Source: Desulfobacteraceae bacterium
Lineage (GTDB): Bacteria > Desulfobacterota > Desulfobacteria > Desulfobacterales > Desulfosalsimonadaceae
DNA: 7,136 bases
Assembly: GCA_011389605.1 (NCBI GenBank)
Contig: JAABTZ010000164.1
Coordinates: forward strand, 1 to 7,136
Direction: 5' to 3'
Positions 1 through 6,353 of the stretch are shown here, piece by piece. The position numbers and the translations under genes were made by a program. The notes beneath the pieces are model-generated. The model searched no databases. It was not told the origin of the DNA and worked only from the letters and a program-made list of their open reading frames with translations. Within the stretch, counting starts at the first letter, position 1. Every line of letters starts with the position of its first letter.

Positions 1-2
1 GC

Positions 3-24
3 TGTGGAAAAATCATTTTACACA
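3..24. promoter_or_regulatory. Imperfect palindrome overlapping the -35 element (possible operator)
   Basis: The arms TGTGGAAAA (3-11) and TTTTACACA (16-24) are complementary at 8 of 9 positions around a 4-nt centre. The right arm contains the -35 hexamer. The TGTG/CACA ends recall CRP/FNR-family sites, but the arms lie further apart than in a canonical CRP site, so no regulator is assigned. Confidence 0.35.
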
Positions 25-45
25 AAATTCTAATTTTGTTATACT
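17..45 (+). promoter_or_regulatory. Predicted sigma70-type promoter
   Basis: TTTACA at 17-22 matches the -35 consensus TTGACA at five of six positions. TATACT at 40-45 matches the -10 consensus TATAAT at five of six. The spacer is exactly 17 bp, the optimum. The surrounding DNA is clearly more AT-rich than the genes. Transcription would begin near 52, giving a leader of about 80 nt before the DUF1330 gene at 131. It is the only convincing promoter seen in the window and could drive the first two genes or all seven. Prediction from sequence only. Confidence 0.6.
22..39. promoter_or_regulatory. Perfect palindrome filling the promoter spacer (possible operator)
   Basis: ACAAAATT (22-29) and AATTTTGT (32-39) are exact reverse complements separated by CT. 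This 18-bp dyad starts on the last base of the -35 hexamer and ends just before the -10 hexamer. A dimeric repressor bound here would block RNA polymerase. As an RNA stem it would be all A/U apart from one G-C pair, so a terminator role is unlikely. The regulator is unknown. Confidence 0.45.
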
Positions 46-130
46 TTGAAATTCGATAAACTCGCAAAAAGTCAAAAAATTCAAGATCGAGGCTTGCGCA
101 ATCCCTAAGAATACAAGGAGATTAACTGAT

Positions 131-520
131 ATGAGCGGTATCGAATCCAACCACGGTCAATTCGAAAAGCTGGCCGCAGAAGCGGAGACCAACGAAGCGC
201 CCTTTGTCATGTTCAATCTTCTCAATTTCAAAAGCGATGGCGGTCGCGAGGCCTATCTGCGCTACATCGCCGAATCAGCTCCCCATGTGCAGGGGGTCGG
301 CGCCGAAGTGATCTACTTCGGCAAGGCCAACGAGCTGCTCAACGGCACGGAGAAATGGGATGTGGTGATGCTTGTTAAGTATCCCTCGCGCAAAGCCTTT
401 CTCCAGATGGCCAACAATCCCGACTATCTCAAAGTCCACGAACACAGGGCGCACGCACTGGAAAAAGCTGTGCTCTACGCCACTGATCCGGCCACTTACA
501 AAGAGATTATTATTGAATAG
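131..520 (+). CDS. DUF1330-family protein (dimeric alpha/beta-barrel fold)
   Basis: A 129-residue protein with the look of the DUF1330 family: small ferredoxin-like alpha+beta proteins that dimerise into a barrel related to the EthD/ABM folds. The beta-strand PFVMFNLLNFK (residues 24-34) and the following GG-x-YLRYI segment (about 38-46) are the family's typical opening. A central strand around residues 76-83 (WDVVMLVKY) and the helix after PSRKAF (84-89) follow. The length suits the family. No signal peptide or membrane segment is seen, so it should be cytosolic. AAGGAG at 115-120, 10 nt upstream, supports this ATG. No enzymatic role is established for the family. It sits upstream of a flavin oxidoreductase gene and may act with it, but that is only inference from position. 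Confidence 0.75.
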   Translation: MSGIESNHGQFEKLAAEAETNEAPFVMFNLLNFKSDGGREAYLRYIAESAPHVQGVGAEVIYFGKANELLNGTEKWDVVMLVKYPSRKAFLQMANNPDYLKVHEHRAHALEKAVLYATDPATYKEIIIE

Positions 521-536
521 CACTGACCCGGCAACT
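481..536 (+). repeat. Short imperfect direct repeat spanning the DUF1330 stop codon
   Basis: CACTGATCCGGCCACT (481-496) recurs as CACTGACCCGGCAACT (521-536), 14 of 16 identical, exactly 40 bp apart. The first copy encodes the TDPAT of the DUF1330 C-terminus and the second begins right after its stop codon (518-520). It may be a small local duplication, or chance. Confidence 0.35.
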
Positions 537-631
537 GTCAGTATCGAAAAACGCTGCTTAACTTTTGGTTTTAGGCCCATGCCGCGACCGGCACAGGCTC
601 AAAACAACCTATTTTCCCCAAGGAGGAGACC
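521..631 (+). other. Intergenic gap with two weak hairpins, no clear terminator
   Basis: The 111-bp gap between the DUF1330 and nitronate monooxygenase genes has two small inverted repeats: ACTGAC (522-527) with GTCAGT (537-542) around a 9-nt loop, and TGCCG (580-584) with CGGCA (589-593) around CGAC. Neither is directly followed by a run of T, so neither reads as a rho-independent terminator. No credible second promoter was seen. Read-through is plausible. Confidence 0.3.
620..628 (+). promoter_or_regulatory. Strong ribosome binding site for the nitronate monooxygenase gene
   Basis: AAGGAGGAG at 620-628 contains a near-perfect anti-16S match (AAGGAGG, 620-626) five bases before the ATG at 632. 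It is the strongest such site in the window and fixes this start. Confidence 0.8.
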
Positions 632-1786
632 ATGGCAAAACCAATTTTGAAAACAAAACTGTGCGAAATGCTTGGCATCGAATACCCTATCTTAAGTGCG
701 GGCATGGGCCCCACACTGATTGGCGAAAATACCGGTGCTCCGGTGGAGCTGGTGGTTGCGGTTTCCGAAGCAGGGGGGCTGGGAGTACTCGGCGGAAGCG
801 GCTTTACCGTCGATGAGTTGCGCGACGCCATCCGGGAGATCAAGGCCCAGACGGACAAACCATTCGGCGTGGACCTTCTTTTGCCCCAGAAAATCGATCT
901 GGGCGGGGGCATGGGCAGCCGCGACATCGATCAACTACCCCTGAGCGAAATTTTAAAAACCATCCCACAGCCCCATAAGGAGTGGGTCGAAAAAATCAAA
1001 ACAGAAATGAATCTGCCTGATACCAACGTGATGGTGCGCATGAACACGACCACCATGCGGCCCCAGGAATCGGTGAAGGTCTGCCTTGAAGAGCGCGTAC
1101 CACTGTTTTGCGCAGGCCTGGGCAACCCGGGTTTCATGGTGGCCGATGCCCATGAAAATGGGATGAAAGTGCTGGGCATCACCGGCAATTCGAAAAATGC
1201 CCGCCGCATGGCACAATCGGGAATTGATCTGCTCGTGGCACAGGGCCACGAAGGCGGCGGGCATACCGGCCGCATCGGCACCATGGCGCTGTTGCCGGCG
1301 GCCATCGATGCAGCTTCACCGGTGCCTGTGCTGGCCGCCGGAGGAATTGGCGATGGCCGCGGCGTGGCAGCCTCGTTGGCCATGGGCTGTACAGGCGTAT
1401 GGATCGGCACCCGCTTTCTGGCCACCGACGAGGGCGGCGCTCTTCCGGTTAACAAACAGCGCATCCTGTCGTCCACAGACGAAGACACCCGCGTTAGCAC
1501 TGCCTATACCGGCAAGACCCTGCGGGCAAGTTACAACAAATACCATGACCTCTGGGCCGAGTCCGGACTCGAGCCTCTGCCCTTCCCAACGCAGGTGATG
1601 GTATCGTCTGCTTTGCTGGCGGCCTTTATCGAAGCTCATAAGGACGACTACGTGGGCGGCCTGGCCGGGCAGGTATCAGGTATCATCCATGAGATCAAGC
1701 CGGCCAAAAACGTGCTGGAAGAAATGGTGGCCGAAACCGTGGAGATACTTTCCCGCCGGCTGCCGGAAAGCGTAAGGCTTAAATAG
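632..1786 (+). CDS. Nitronate monooxygenase / 2-nitropropane dioxygenase-family FMN protein
   Basis: A 384-residue TIM-barrel flavoprotein of the NPD/NMO family, which also includes FabK-type enoyl-ACP reductases. The opening LGIEYPILSAGMGP (about 15-28) is the usual FMN-binding first strand. SEAGGLGVLGGSGFT follows near 46-60. The hallmark GHEGGGHTG lies at 205-213; its second His (H211) aligns with the family's catalytic histidine. AAGGIGDGRG (about 236-245) and the later GTRFLAT form the FMN phosphate-binding strands. The protein is slightly longer than classic nitronate monooxygenases (about 320-360), with an extended segment around residues 75-125. Known members oxidise alkyl nitronates with O2. 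In a probable anaerobe an O2-dependent reaction is doubtful, so the true substrate may differ. Family membership is secure; the reaction is not. It is preceded by a strong ribosome binding site and ends 30 bp before the DapF-like gene. Confidence 0.85.
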   Translation: MAKPILKTKLCEMLGIEYPILSAGMGPTLIGENTGAPVELVVAVSEAGGLGVLGGSGFTVDELRDAIREIKAQTDKPFGVDLLLPQKIDLGGGMGSRDIDQLPLSEILKTIPQPHKEWVEKIKTEMNLPDTNVMVRMNTTTMRPQESVKVCLEERVPLFCAGLGNPGFMVADAHENGMKVLGITGNSKNARRMAQSGIDLLVAQGHEGGGHTGRIGTMALLPAAIDAASPVPVLAAGGIGDGRGVAASLAMGCTGVWIGTRFLATDEGGALPVNKQRILSSTDEDTRVSTAYTGKTLRASYNKYHDLWAESGLEPLPFPTQVMVSSALLAAFIEAHKDDYVGGLAGQVSGIIHEIKPAKNVLEEMVAETVEILSRRLPESVRLK

Positions 1787-1816
1787 AAGATTAACAAAAA
1801 CAGGAACAGACATCCC

Positions 1817-2689
1817 ATGAAATTTTATAAATACCACGGATTGGGAAATGACTATATAATTATAGATCCAGGGCAGTTAAAGGAGCCTCTGGAAAAAATT
1901 CCTGATGCCGGAGCAATCCGTCGCATCTGCCATCGCCAGTGCGGCCTGGGCTCTGACGGCATTCTTCTGGGACCGTTTCCGGAAAAAAGCGGCGCTTGCG
2001 GGGTAAAAATTTTTAACCCTGACGGCAGCGAGGCGGAAAAAAGCGGAAACGGCCTGAGAATTTTTGCCCGCTACCTTTATGACCAGGGCATTATCACCCG
2101 GGCGCCCTTTGTCGTGGTAACAAAGGGCGGCAGGGTAAATGTTGAAGTCCGTGATGACGGCAGGATGATTTTGGTGGAAATGGGCATGGTAAGTTTTACA
2201 AGCACCCGCATACCGGTTGCCGGGCCTGAAAGGGAAGTGATCAACGAAACCCTTGTCATTGACAAACAGACACTTATTATCTGCGCTGCCACAATAGGAA
2301 ACCCTCATTGTGTAATTATTCAGCCTGAAATCTCCCCTGAAAAAACCCGGCAGCTGGGTCCTGTTATAGAAACCCACAAGATTTTTCCAAACCGCACCAA
2401 TGTCCAGTTTGCCAAAATCCTGGACCGAAAAAACATAGCCATTGAAATCTGGGAACGGGGAGCAGGCTATACCCTGGCATCGGGATCAAGCGCGTCGGCT
2501 TCTGCTGCAGTGGCATGCAGACTCGGCCTGTGCGACGGGGACATCACCGTGCATATGCCGGGCGGCAATCTTGAGATCAACGTGGATGATCATTACAACA
2601 TCCGTATGACCGGCCCTGTTGTGCGGGTCGCCGACGGCCATATACACCCGGAAGTACTTAATCAGCCGGCTGTTGCCGGTATTTTTTAA
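1817..2689 (+). CDS. dapF: DapF-family protein (diaminopimelate epimerase-like) with both catalytic Cys replaced by Ser
   Basis: A 290-residue protein with the full two-lobed DapF fold and normal family length. It opens with KYHGLGNDY (5-13), and NPDGSEAEKSGNG lies at 67-79. GNPHCV is at 161-166, RTNV at 193-196, and WERGAGYTLASGS at 212-224. By alignment from memory to E. coli/H. influenzae DapF, the ligand-holding residues Asn11, Asn64, Asn157, Asn190, Glu208 and Arg209 are all kept (here N11, N67, N162, N195, E213, R214). The two catalytic cysteines, Cys73 and Cys217, are both serine here (Ser76, codon AGC; Ser222, codon TCG). The usual GET after ERG is GYT. Standard epimerisation needs the thiol/thiolate pair, so ordinary lysine/peptidoglycan epimerase activity is doubtful. 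The symbol is a family label only. The ORF is otherwise intact, so it is not a decaying gene. It starts the tight run with moeA, archease and rtcB; a weak AGGA (1802-1805) precedes the ATG. Confidence 0.8.
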   Translation: MKFYKYHGLGNDYIIIDPGQLKEPLEKIPDAGAIRRICHRQCGLGSDGILLGPFPEKSGACGVKIFNPDGSEAEKSGNGLRIFARYLYDQGIITRAPFVVVTKGGRVNVEVRDDGRMILVEMGMVSFTSTRIPVAGPEREVINETLVIDKQTLIICAATIGNPHCVIIQPEISPEKTRQLGPVIETHKIFPNRTNVQFAKILDRKNIAIEIWERGAGYTLASGSSASASAAVACRLGLCDGDITVHMPGGNLEINVDDHYNIRMTGPVVRVADGHIHPEVLNQPAVAGIF

Positions 2690-2715
2690 TCCCTTCTAAC
2701 TGCAGGGCAGCCGCC

Positions 2716-3951
2716 ATGACCAAGGAATTTTTTACCGCCACACCCATCAATGAAGTGCTGGCCCTTATCTCCCGGTTTACACCTGTTGGTACACGCAGCC
2801 TTCCTGCAGCCGAGTCCTGCGGCAGAATTCTTGCAGAAGATATTGTCTCCGGCATCAACATACCCGGTTTTGCCAGGGCCACAATGGACGGATACGCCCT
2901 TCGGGCAGCTGCCACCTACGGGGCCTCGGAGTCAAATCCAGCCTTCCTGGAAATAATCGGAAACGTTGGCATGGGCAAAGCACCCATCCAGAAGATCGGC
3001 CACGGCCAGGCAGTGCGGATTGCCACCGGCGGAATGCTGCCTGAAGGCGCTGATGGGGTGGTTATGATGGAACATAGCTCCGAGCTGGATGAAACCGCCC
3101 TGGAAATTTATAAAAGCGTGGCACCCGGCACCAATGTGGTTGCTGCAGACGAAGACATTGCCACCGGCCGGAAGGTGCTTTGCAGTGGCTCGCGCATCCG
3201 TCCCCAGGAAATGGGTTTGATGGCAGCCCTGGGCAGAATGGAAATCACGGTTTTTAAAAAACCGGTCATAGGCATTATTTCCACAGGAGATGAACTGGTT
3301 GACATCAGCCAGACACCCGAACCCGGAAAAATAAGGGATGTAAACACCTACTCCCTTGCCGGCTGCGTAACCCGGGAAGGCGGCAAGCCCAGAATCTACG
3401 GAATAGTTGCCGACCATTTAGACTCCCTGACAGAAACCTGCGCCAGGGCTGTTAATGAAACCGACATGATTCTGATCTCAGGCGGCAGCTCCGTTGGTAC
3501 CCGGGATTTGACAGTAGATGTCATTAAATCGCTTCCGGAATCACAAATTCTGGTCCACGGCATTCCCATCCGGCCGGGCAAGCCGACCATACTGGCAAAG
3601 GCAGGGCAAAAAGCCATCTGGGGCCTTCCCGGCCAAATTGCATCTGCCATGATCGTCTTTGACCGGATTGTGGCACCCTTTGTTAGACAAATCAGCGGAG
3701 ATGCATTATCTTATCGGCAATACAACCGTATTCAGGCAGTACTGACACGCAACCTTCCATCGGTGCAGGGAAGGACCGATTACATCCGGACCCGGCTGTT
3801 GGAAATAGAGGACAAATATTACGCGGAACCTGTTTTGGGCCCCTCCGGACTGATCCGTACCCTTATCGAAGCAGACGGCCTGATTGAGATAGACACAAAC
3901 ACAGAAGGGCTTGAAAAGGGAGAATCCGTGACAGTAATTTTGATGCGGTAA
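2716..3951 (+). CDS. moeA: MoeA, molybdopterin molybdenumtransferase
   Basis: A 411-residue stand-alone MoeA of normal length. The enzyme uses MPT-AMP and molybdate (or tungstate) to make the metal-loaded cofactor in the cytosol. The N-terminal domains carry ATMDGYALRA, with Asp58 in the position of E. coli Asp59, then GADGVVMMEH and DEDIATG. The MoCF-biosynthesis domain (about 178-320) has STGDEL (E193), AD before HLDSL, and GGSSVGTRD (256-264, D264). These match the catalytic acidic residues of E. coli MoeA (E188, D228, D259) as recalled. PIRPGKPT and the C-terminal domain (about 335-411) follow. One oddity: the loop usually written GLPGNPVSA is GLPGQIASA here. The gene follows the DapF-like gene by 26 bp and has only a weak AGGG (2704-2707), which suggests translation coupled to the gene before it. 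A second MoeA is encoded directly downstream. Confidence 0.93.
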   Translation: MTKEFFTATPINEVLALISRFTPVGTRSLPAAESCGRILAEDIVSGINIPGFARATMDGYALRAAATYGASESNPAFLEIIGNVGMGKAPIQKIGHGQAVRIATGGMLPEGADGVVMMEHSSELDETALEIYKSVAPGTNVVAADEDIATGRKVLCSGSRIRPQEMGLMAALGRMEITVFKKPVIGIISTGDELVDISQTPEPGKIRDVNTYSLAGCVTREGGKPRIYGIVADHLDSLTETCARAVNETDMILISGGSSVGTRDLTVDVIKSLPESQILVHGIPIRPGKPTILAKAGQKAIWGLPGQIASAMIVFDRIVAPFVRQISGDALSYRQYNRIQAVLTRNLPSVQGRTDYIRTRLLEIEDKYYAEPVLGPSGLIRTLIEADGLIEIDTNTEGLEKGESVTVILMR

Positions 3952-3977
3952 ACCGCCTGCCTCAGAACCGATTCTTC

Positions 3978-3983
3978 AAAGGA
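3978..3983 (+). promoter_or_regulatory. Ribosome binding site of the MoeA-binding-domain fusion gene
   Basis: AAAGGA lies five bases before the ATG at 3989, in the 37-bp gap after the first moeA. It supports independent initiation at this start. Confidence 0.55.
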
Positions 3984-3988
3984 AAAAC

Positions 3989-5926
3989 ATGAGTGACTCC
4001 CGCCATATCTATCTGAAAATGGAAACTCCCAAAGAGGCTAAAAAAAAACTGTTTGACCTCTTTGATCCCGGACCGAAAGCCGAGGGTCAGTCCGTGGCAG
4101 TTACCGAAGCGGTGGGGCGGGTGCTTGCCAGGCCTGTTTTTGCCAGGCTATCTTCTCCGGGCTTTCATGCCGCGGCCATGGACGGAGCAGCGGTAATGGC
4201 TCAAACAACTTTCGGCGCCAGTGAAGCAAGCCCGAAAATTTTAAAAACCGGCTCACATGCCGTTTTTGTAAACACCGGCCACATCATGCCATCACATGCC
4301 GATGCGGTGATAATGATAGAAGACATCCAGATTGTTGATGACAAGCATATTCAGATTGAAGCACCGGCCTTCCCCTGGCAGAATGTGCGCCGGATCGGAG
4401 AAGACATTGTGGCAACAGAGCTTTTGTTTGCCCGTCATCACCGCATTACACCATACTGCCTGGGGGCTTTGCTGGCAGGCGGCCTTTCAGAGGTTTCTGT
4501 ACTGCCCGAACCGCACCTTTTTTTCCTGCCCACGGGCCCGGAGCTGGTGGACCATCGTCAGACATCCGGCGCCCTTGCCCCGGGCAGGGTTATTGAATCC
4601 AATTCCCATGTGCTTGGCAAAATGGCCGAATCCCTTGGAGCCAGGTGCACACGCCATGACATTCTGCCCGATATCCCGGAACAGATCAGCAAAACCGTTG
4701 CAGACGCGGCCGGCTCCGGGGATGTTGACATTGTTCTTATAATGGGAGGGTCTTCTGCGGGCAGCGAAGACTTTGCACGGCGGGTAATTGAATCCCTTGG
4801 GCAGGTCCATGTCCACGGTGTGGCCATGATGCCGGGAAAACCACTGGTAATCGGAGAAATAAACGGCAAGCCTGCCTTTGGCATTCCCGGATACCCGGTA
4901 TCGGCAATCATGGCATTTGAAAAATTTGTGGCCCCTGTGATATGCGCCATGCTGGGCCAGCAAGAACCCGAGCCTGAAAACGTGGAAGTAAAACCCACAA
5001 GAAAAATTACCGGCAAGCTGGGCATGGAACAATTTGTCCGGGTAAAACTGGGCAGGGTCGGCCAAAACATTGCCGCCACTCCCCTGCCCCGGGGGGCGGG
5101 GACCATAACAAGCATTACAGAAGCCGACGGCATCATTGAAATCCCCGCTGATAAAGAAGGCATCCGTGAAGATGAAACAGTGCGTGCAAGGCTGCTCAGG
5201 CCGCGAAATGCAATTGAAAACACAGTTGTGGCAGTGGGAAGCCATGACAATGCCATTGATGTAATTGCAGATCTTATGAGGTCAGGCAGCAGCAGATACA
5301 GCCTTTCATCCAGTCACGTGGGCTCCATGGGCGGCCTGATGGCAATCAAAAAAGGCTTGTGCCATCTGGCAGGCTCCCATCTTCTTGACACAGGCGACGG
5401 ATCCTATAACATCTCCTATATCAAAAAATTTCTGCCGGATCTGCCGGTGCGCCTGGTGCGCCTGGCAGAGCGCGAGCAGGGGCTGATAATAGCACCGGGC
5501 AATCCAAAGAAGATCACCGGTATAAAAGACCTGAACAGAGACGACATTGTCTTTATCAATCGTCAGTCCGGATCAGGCACCCGCGTACTGCTCGACTACC
5601 AATTGAAACGCACTGGAATTGATCCTGGATCAATCCGCGGCTATGAAAATGAAGAATTCACCCACATGGCAGTGGCAGTGGCGGTTCTGGGACAGGCTGC
5701 CGATGCGGGGCTGGGCATTCTGGCAGCAGCCAGGGCCCTGGGGCTTGATTTTATACCCGTTGCCAAGGAATCCTATGAAATTGTCATTCCGGAAGTCTTT
5801 GCCGAGACGGGAAGAATCCGGCTTTTACTTGAAATTATCGGCTCAGAGACATTTATAAGAAAAATAAAAAACATGGGCGGATACCATACGGAACAAACCG
5901 GCAGATTGGTTTGGAAGAGCCGTTGA
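3989..5926 (+). CDS. moeA: MoeA fused to a C-terminal PBP-like (COG1910-type) oxyanion-binding domain
   Basis: A 645-residue two-part protein. Residues 1 to about 405 form a complete MoeA: AAMDGAAV (D65), GEDIVA, the MoCF domain from about 172 with TGPEL (182-186, E185), GGSSAGSED (253-261, D261), MMPGKP, GIPGYPVSA, and a C-terminal domain ending near 402. Residues about 410-640 form a periplasmic-binding-protein-like domain of the PF12727/COG1910 type, with SHDNAIDV (from 418), SSSHVGSMGGL, the AGSHLLD region, NRQSGSGTR and a GYENEEFTHMAVAVAV stretch. There is no signal peptide, so the binding domain must work in the cytosol. Such fusions are known in archaea and some anaerobic bacteria and are thought to bind molybdate/tungstate, though the ligand is not shown here. 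Two motif changes stand out: DGYA is DGAA and TGDEL is TGPEL. The acidic residues taken as catalytic are still present. The stop lies one base before the archease start. Confidence 0.92.
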   Translation: MSDSRHIYLKMETPKEAKKKLFDLFDPGPKAEGQSVAVTEAVGRVLARPVFARLSSPGFHAAAMDGAAVMAQTTFGASEASPKILKTGSHAVFVNTGHIMPSHADAVIMIEDIQIVDDKHIQIEAPAFPWQNVRRIGEDIVATELLFARHHRITPYCLGALLAGGLSEVSVLPEPHLFFLPTGPELVDHRQTSGALAPGRVIESNSHVLGKMAESLGARCTRHDILPDIPEQISKTVADAAGSGDVDIVLIMGGSSAGSEDFARRVIESLGQVHVHGVAMMPGKPLVIGEINGKPAFGIPGYPVSAIMAFEKFVAPVICAMLGQQEPEPENVEVKPTRKITGKLGMEQFVRVKLGRVGQNIAATPLPRGAGTITSITEADGIIEIPADKEGIREDETVRARLLRPRNAIENTVVAVGSHDNAIDVIADLMRSGSSRYSLSSSHVGSMGGLMAIKKGLCHLAGSHLLDTGDGSYNISYIKKFLPDLPVRLVRLAEREQGLIIAPGNPKKITGIKDLNRDDIVFINRQSGSGTRVLLDYQLKRTGIDPGSIRGYENEEFTHMAVAVAVLGQAADAGLGILAAARALGLDFIPVAKESYEIVIPEVFAETGRIRLLLEIIGSETFIRKIKNMGGYHTEQTGRLVWKSR

Positions 5927-5927
5927 G

Positions 5928-6341
5928 ATGCCTTATGAACTCATTGATCATACAGCAGACATAGGCATCCGGGTTTGGGCGCAGACACTTGAAGAACTGT
6001 TTTCAGAGGCCTGCGGGGCCATGTTTGAACAAATTACCGATCCGGACAAACTGACTGAAACGCAAAGCCGAAATATCTGTGTTGACGGCATGGACCGGAC
6101 CGATCTGCTGATTAACTGGCTGCGGGCCTGCCTGATGATCTGGACTGCCGGCCAGTGCCTTGTAAAATCGGCCCAAATGATTAAAATCAACGCCACACAT
6201 GCAGAAGCCCGCGTTTTCGTCCAGCGTTTCAACCCTGAGCAGCATGTGGTTTCAACAGACATAAAGGCGGTGACCTATCACAACGCAGATCTTGTCAGGA
6301 CCGCCAACGGCTGGGAGGCTGCCGTGATATTTGATGTATAG
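5928..6341 (+). CDS. Archease (RtcB activator)
   Basis: A 137-residue archease, the usual family length. It opens with the signature YELIDHTADIGIRV (3-16) and ends VIFDV. Asp11 of DHTAD and Asp136 at the C-terminus match the acidic metal-binding residues described in Pyrococcus and human archease. Known archeases speed guanylylation of RtcB and allow multiple turnovers of RNA ligation. The next gene, 12 bp on, is rtcB, the classic pairing, which makes this assignment very safe. The start lies one base after the MoeA-fusion stop, and a weak GGAAGAG (5913-5919) sits inside that gene's end, so translational coupling is likely. Confidence 0.94.
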   Translation: MPYELIDHTADIGIRVWAQTLEELFSEACGAMFEQITDPDKLTETQSRNICVDGMDRTDLLINWLRACLMIWTAGQCLVKSAQMIKINATHAEARVFVQRFNPEQHVVSTDIKAVTYHNADLVRTANGWEAAVIFDV

Positions 6342-6353
6342 GGAAGAAAAATC

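Noticed and set aside
22..39. The AT-rich palindrome read as a terminator of an upstream gene
   Set aside because: The stem is almost entirely A-U, no T-run follows, and it sits exactly between good -35 and -10 hexamers, so an operator is the better reading.
372..650. Overlapping + strand frame of 92 codons bridging the DUF1330 gene and the gap
   Set aside because: Most of it lies out of frame within the DUF1330 gene, its product resembles nothing recognisable, and no ribosome binding site precedes it.
931..1500. Antisense open frame of 189 codons opposite the nitronate monooxygenase gene
   Set aside because: The + strand protein is a clear family member here; the antisense translation is rich in P, S, R and M with no motif.
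1787..1816. Possible separate promoter for the DapF-like gene
   Set aside because: The gap is 30 bp with no -35/-10 pair, and the end of the preceding gene offers no convincing hexamers.
4487..5256. Two long overlapping antisense open frames (252 and 232 codons, 4487-5245 and 4558-5256) opposite the fused moeA
   Set aside because: They lie wholly inside a gene with clear family motifs, show no recognisable domain, and have the composition expected of a reverse-strand shadow.
5447..5464. Perfect 9-bp tandem repeat GTGCGCCTG x2 inside the fused moeA
   Set aside because: It encodes VRLVRL, which fits the strand of the binding domain; it looks like codon reuse, not a functional repeat.
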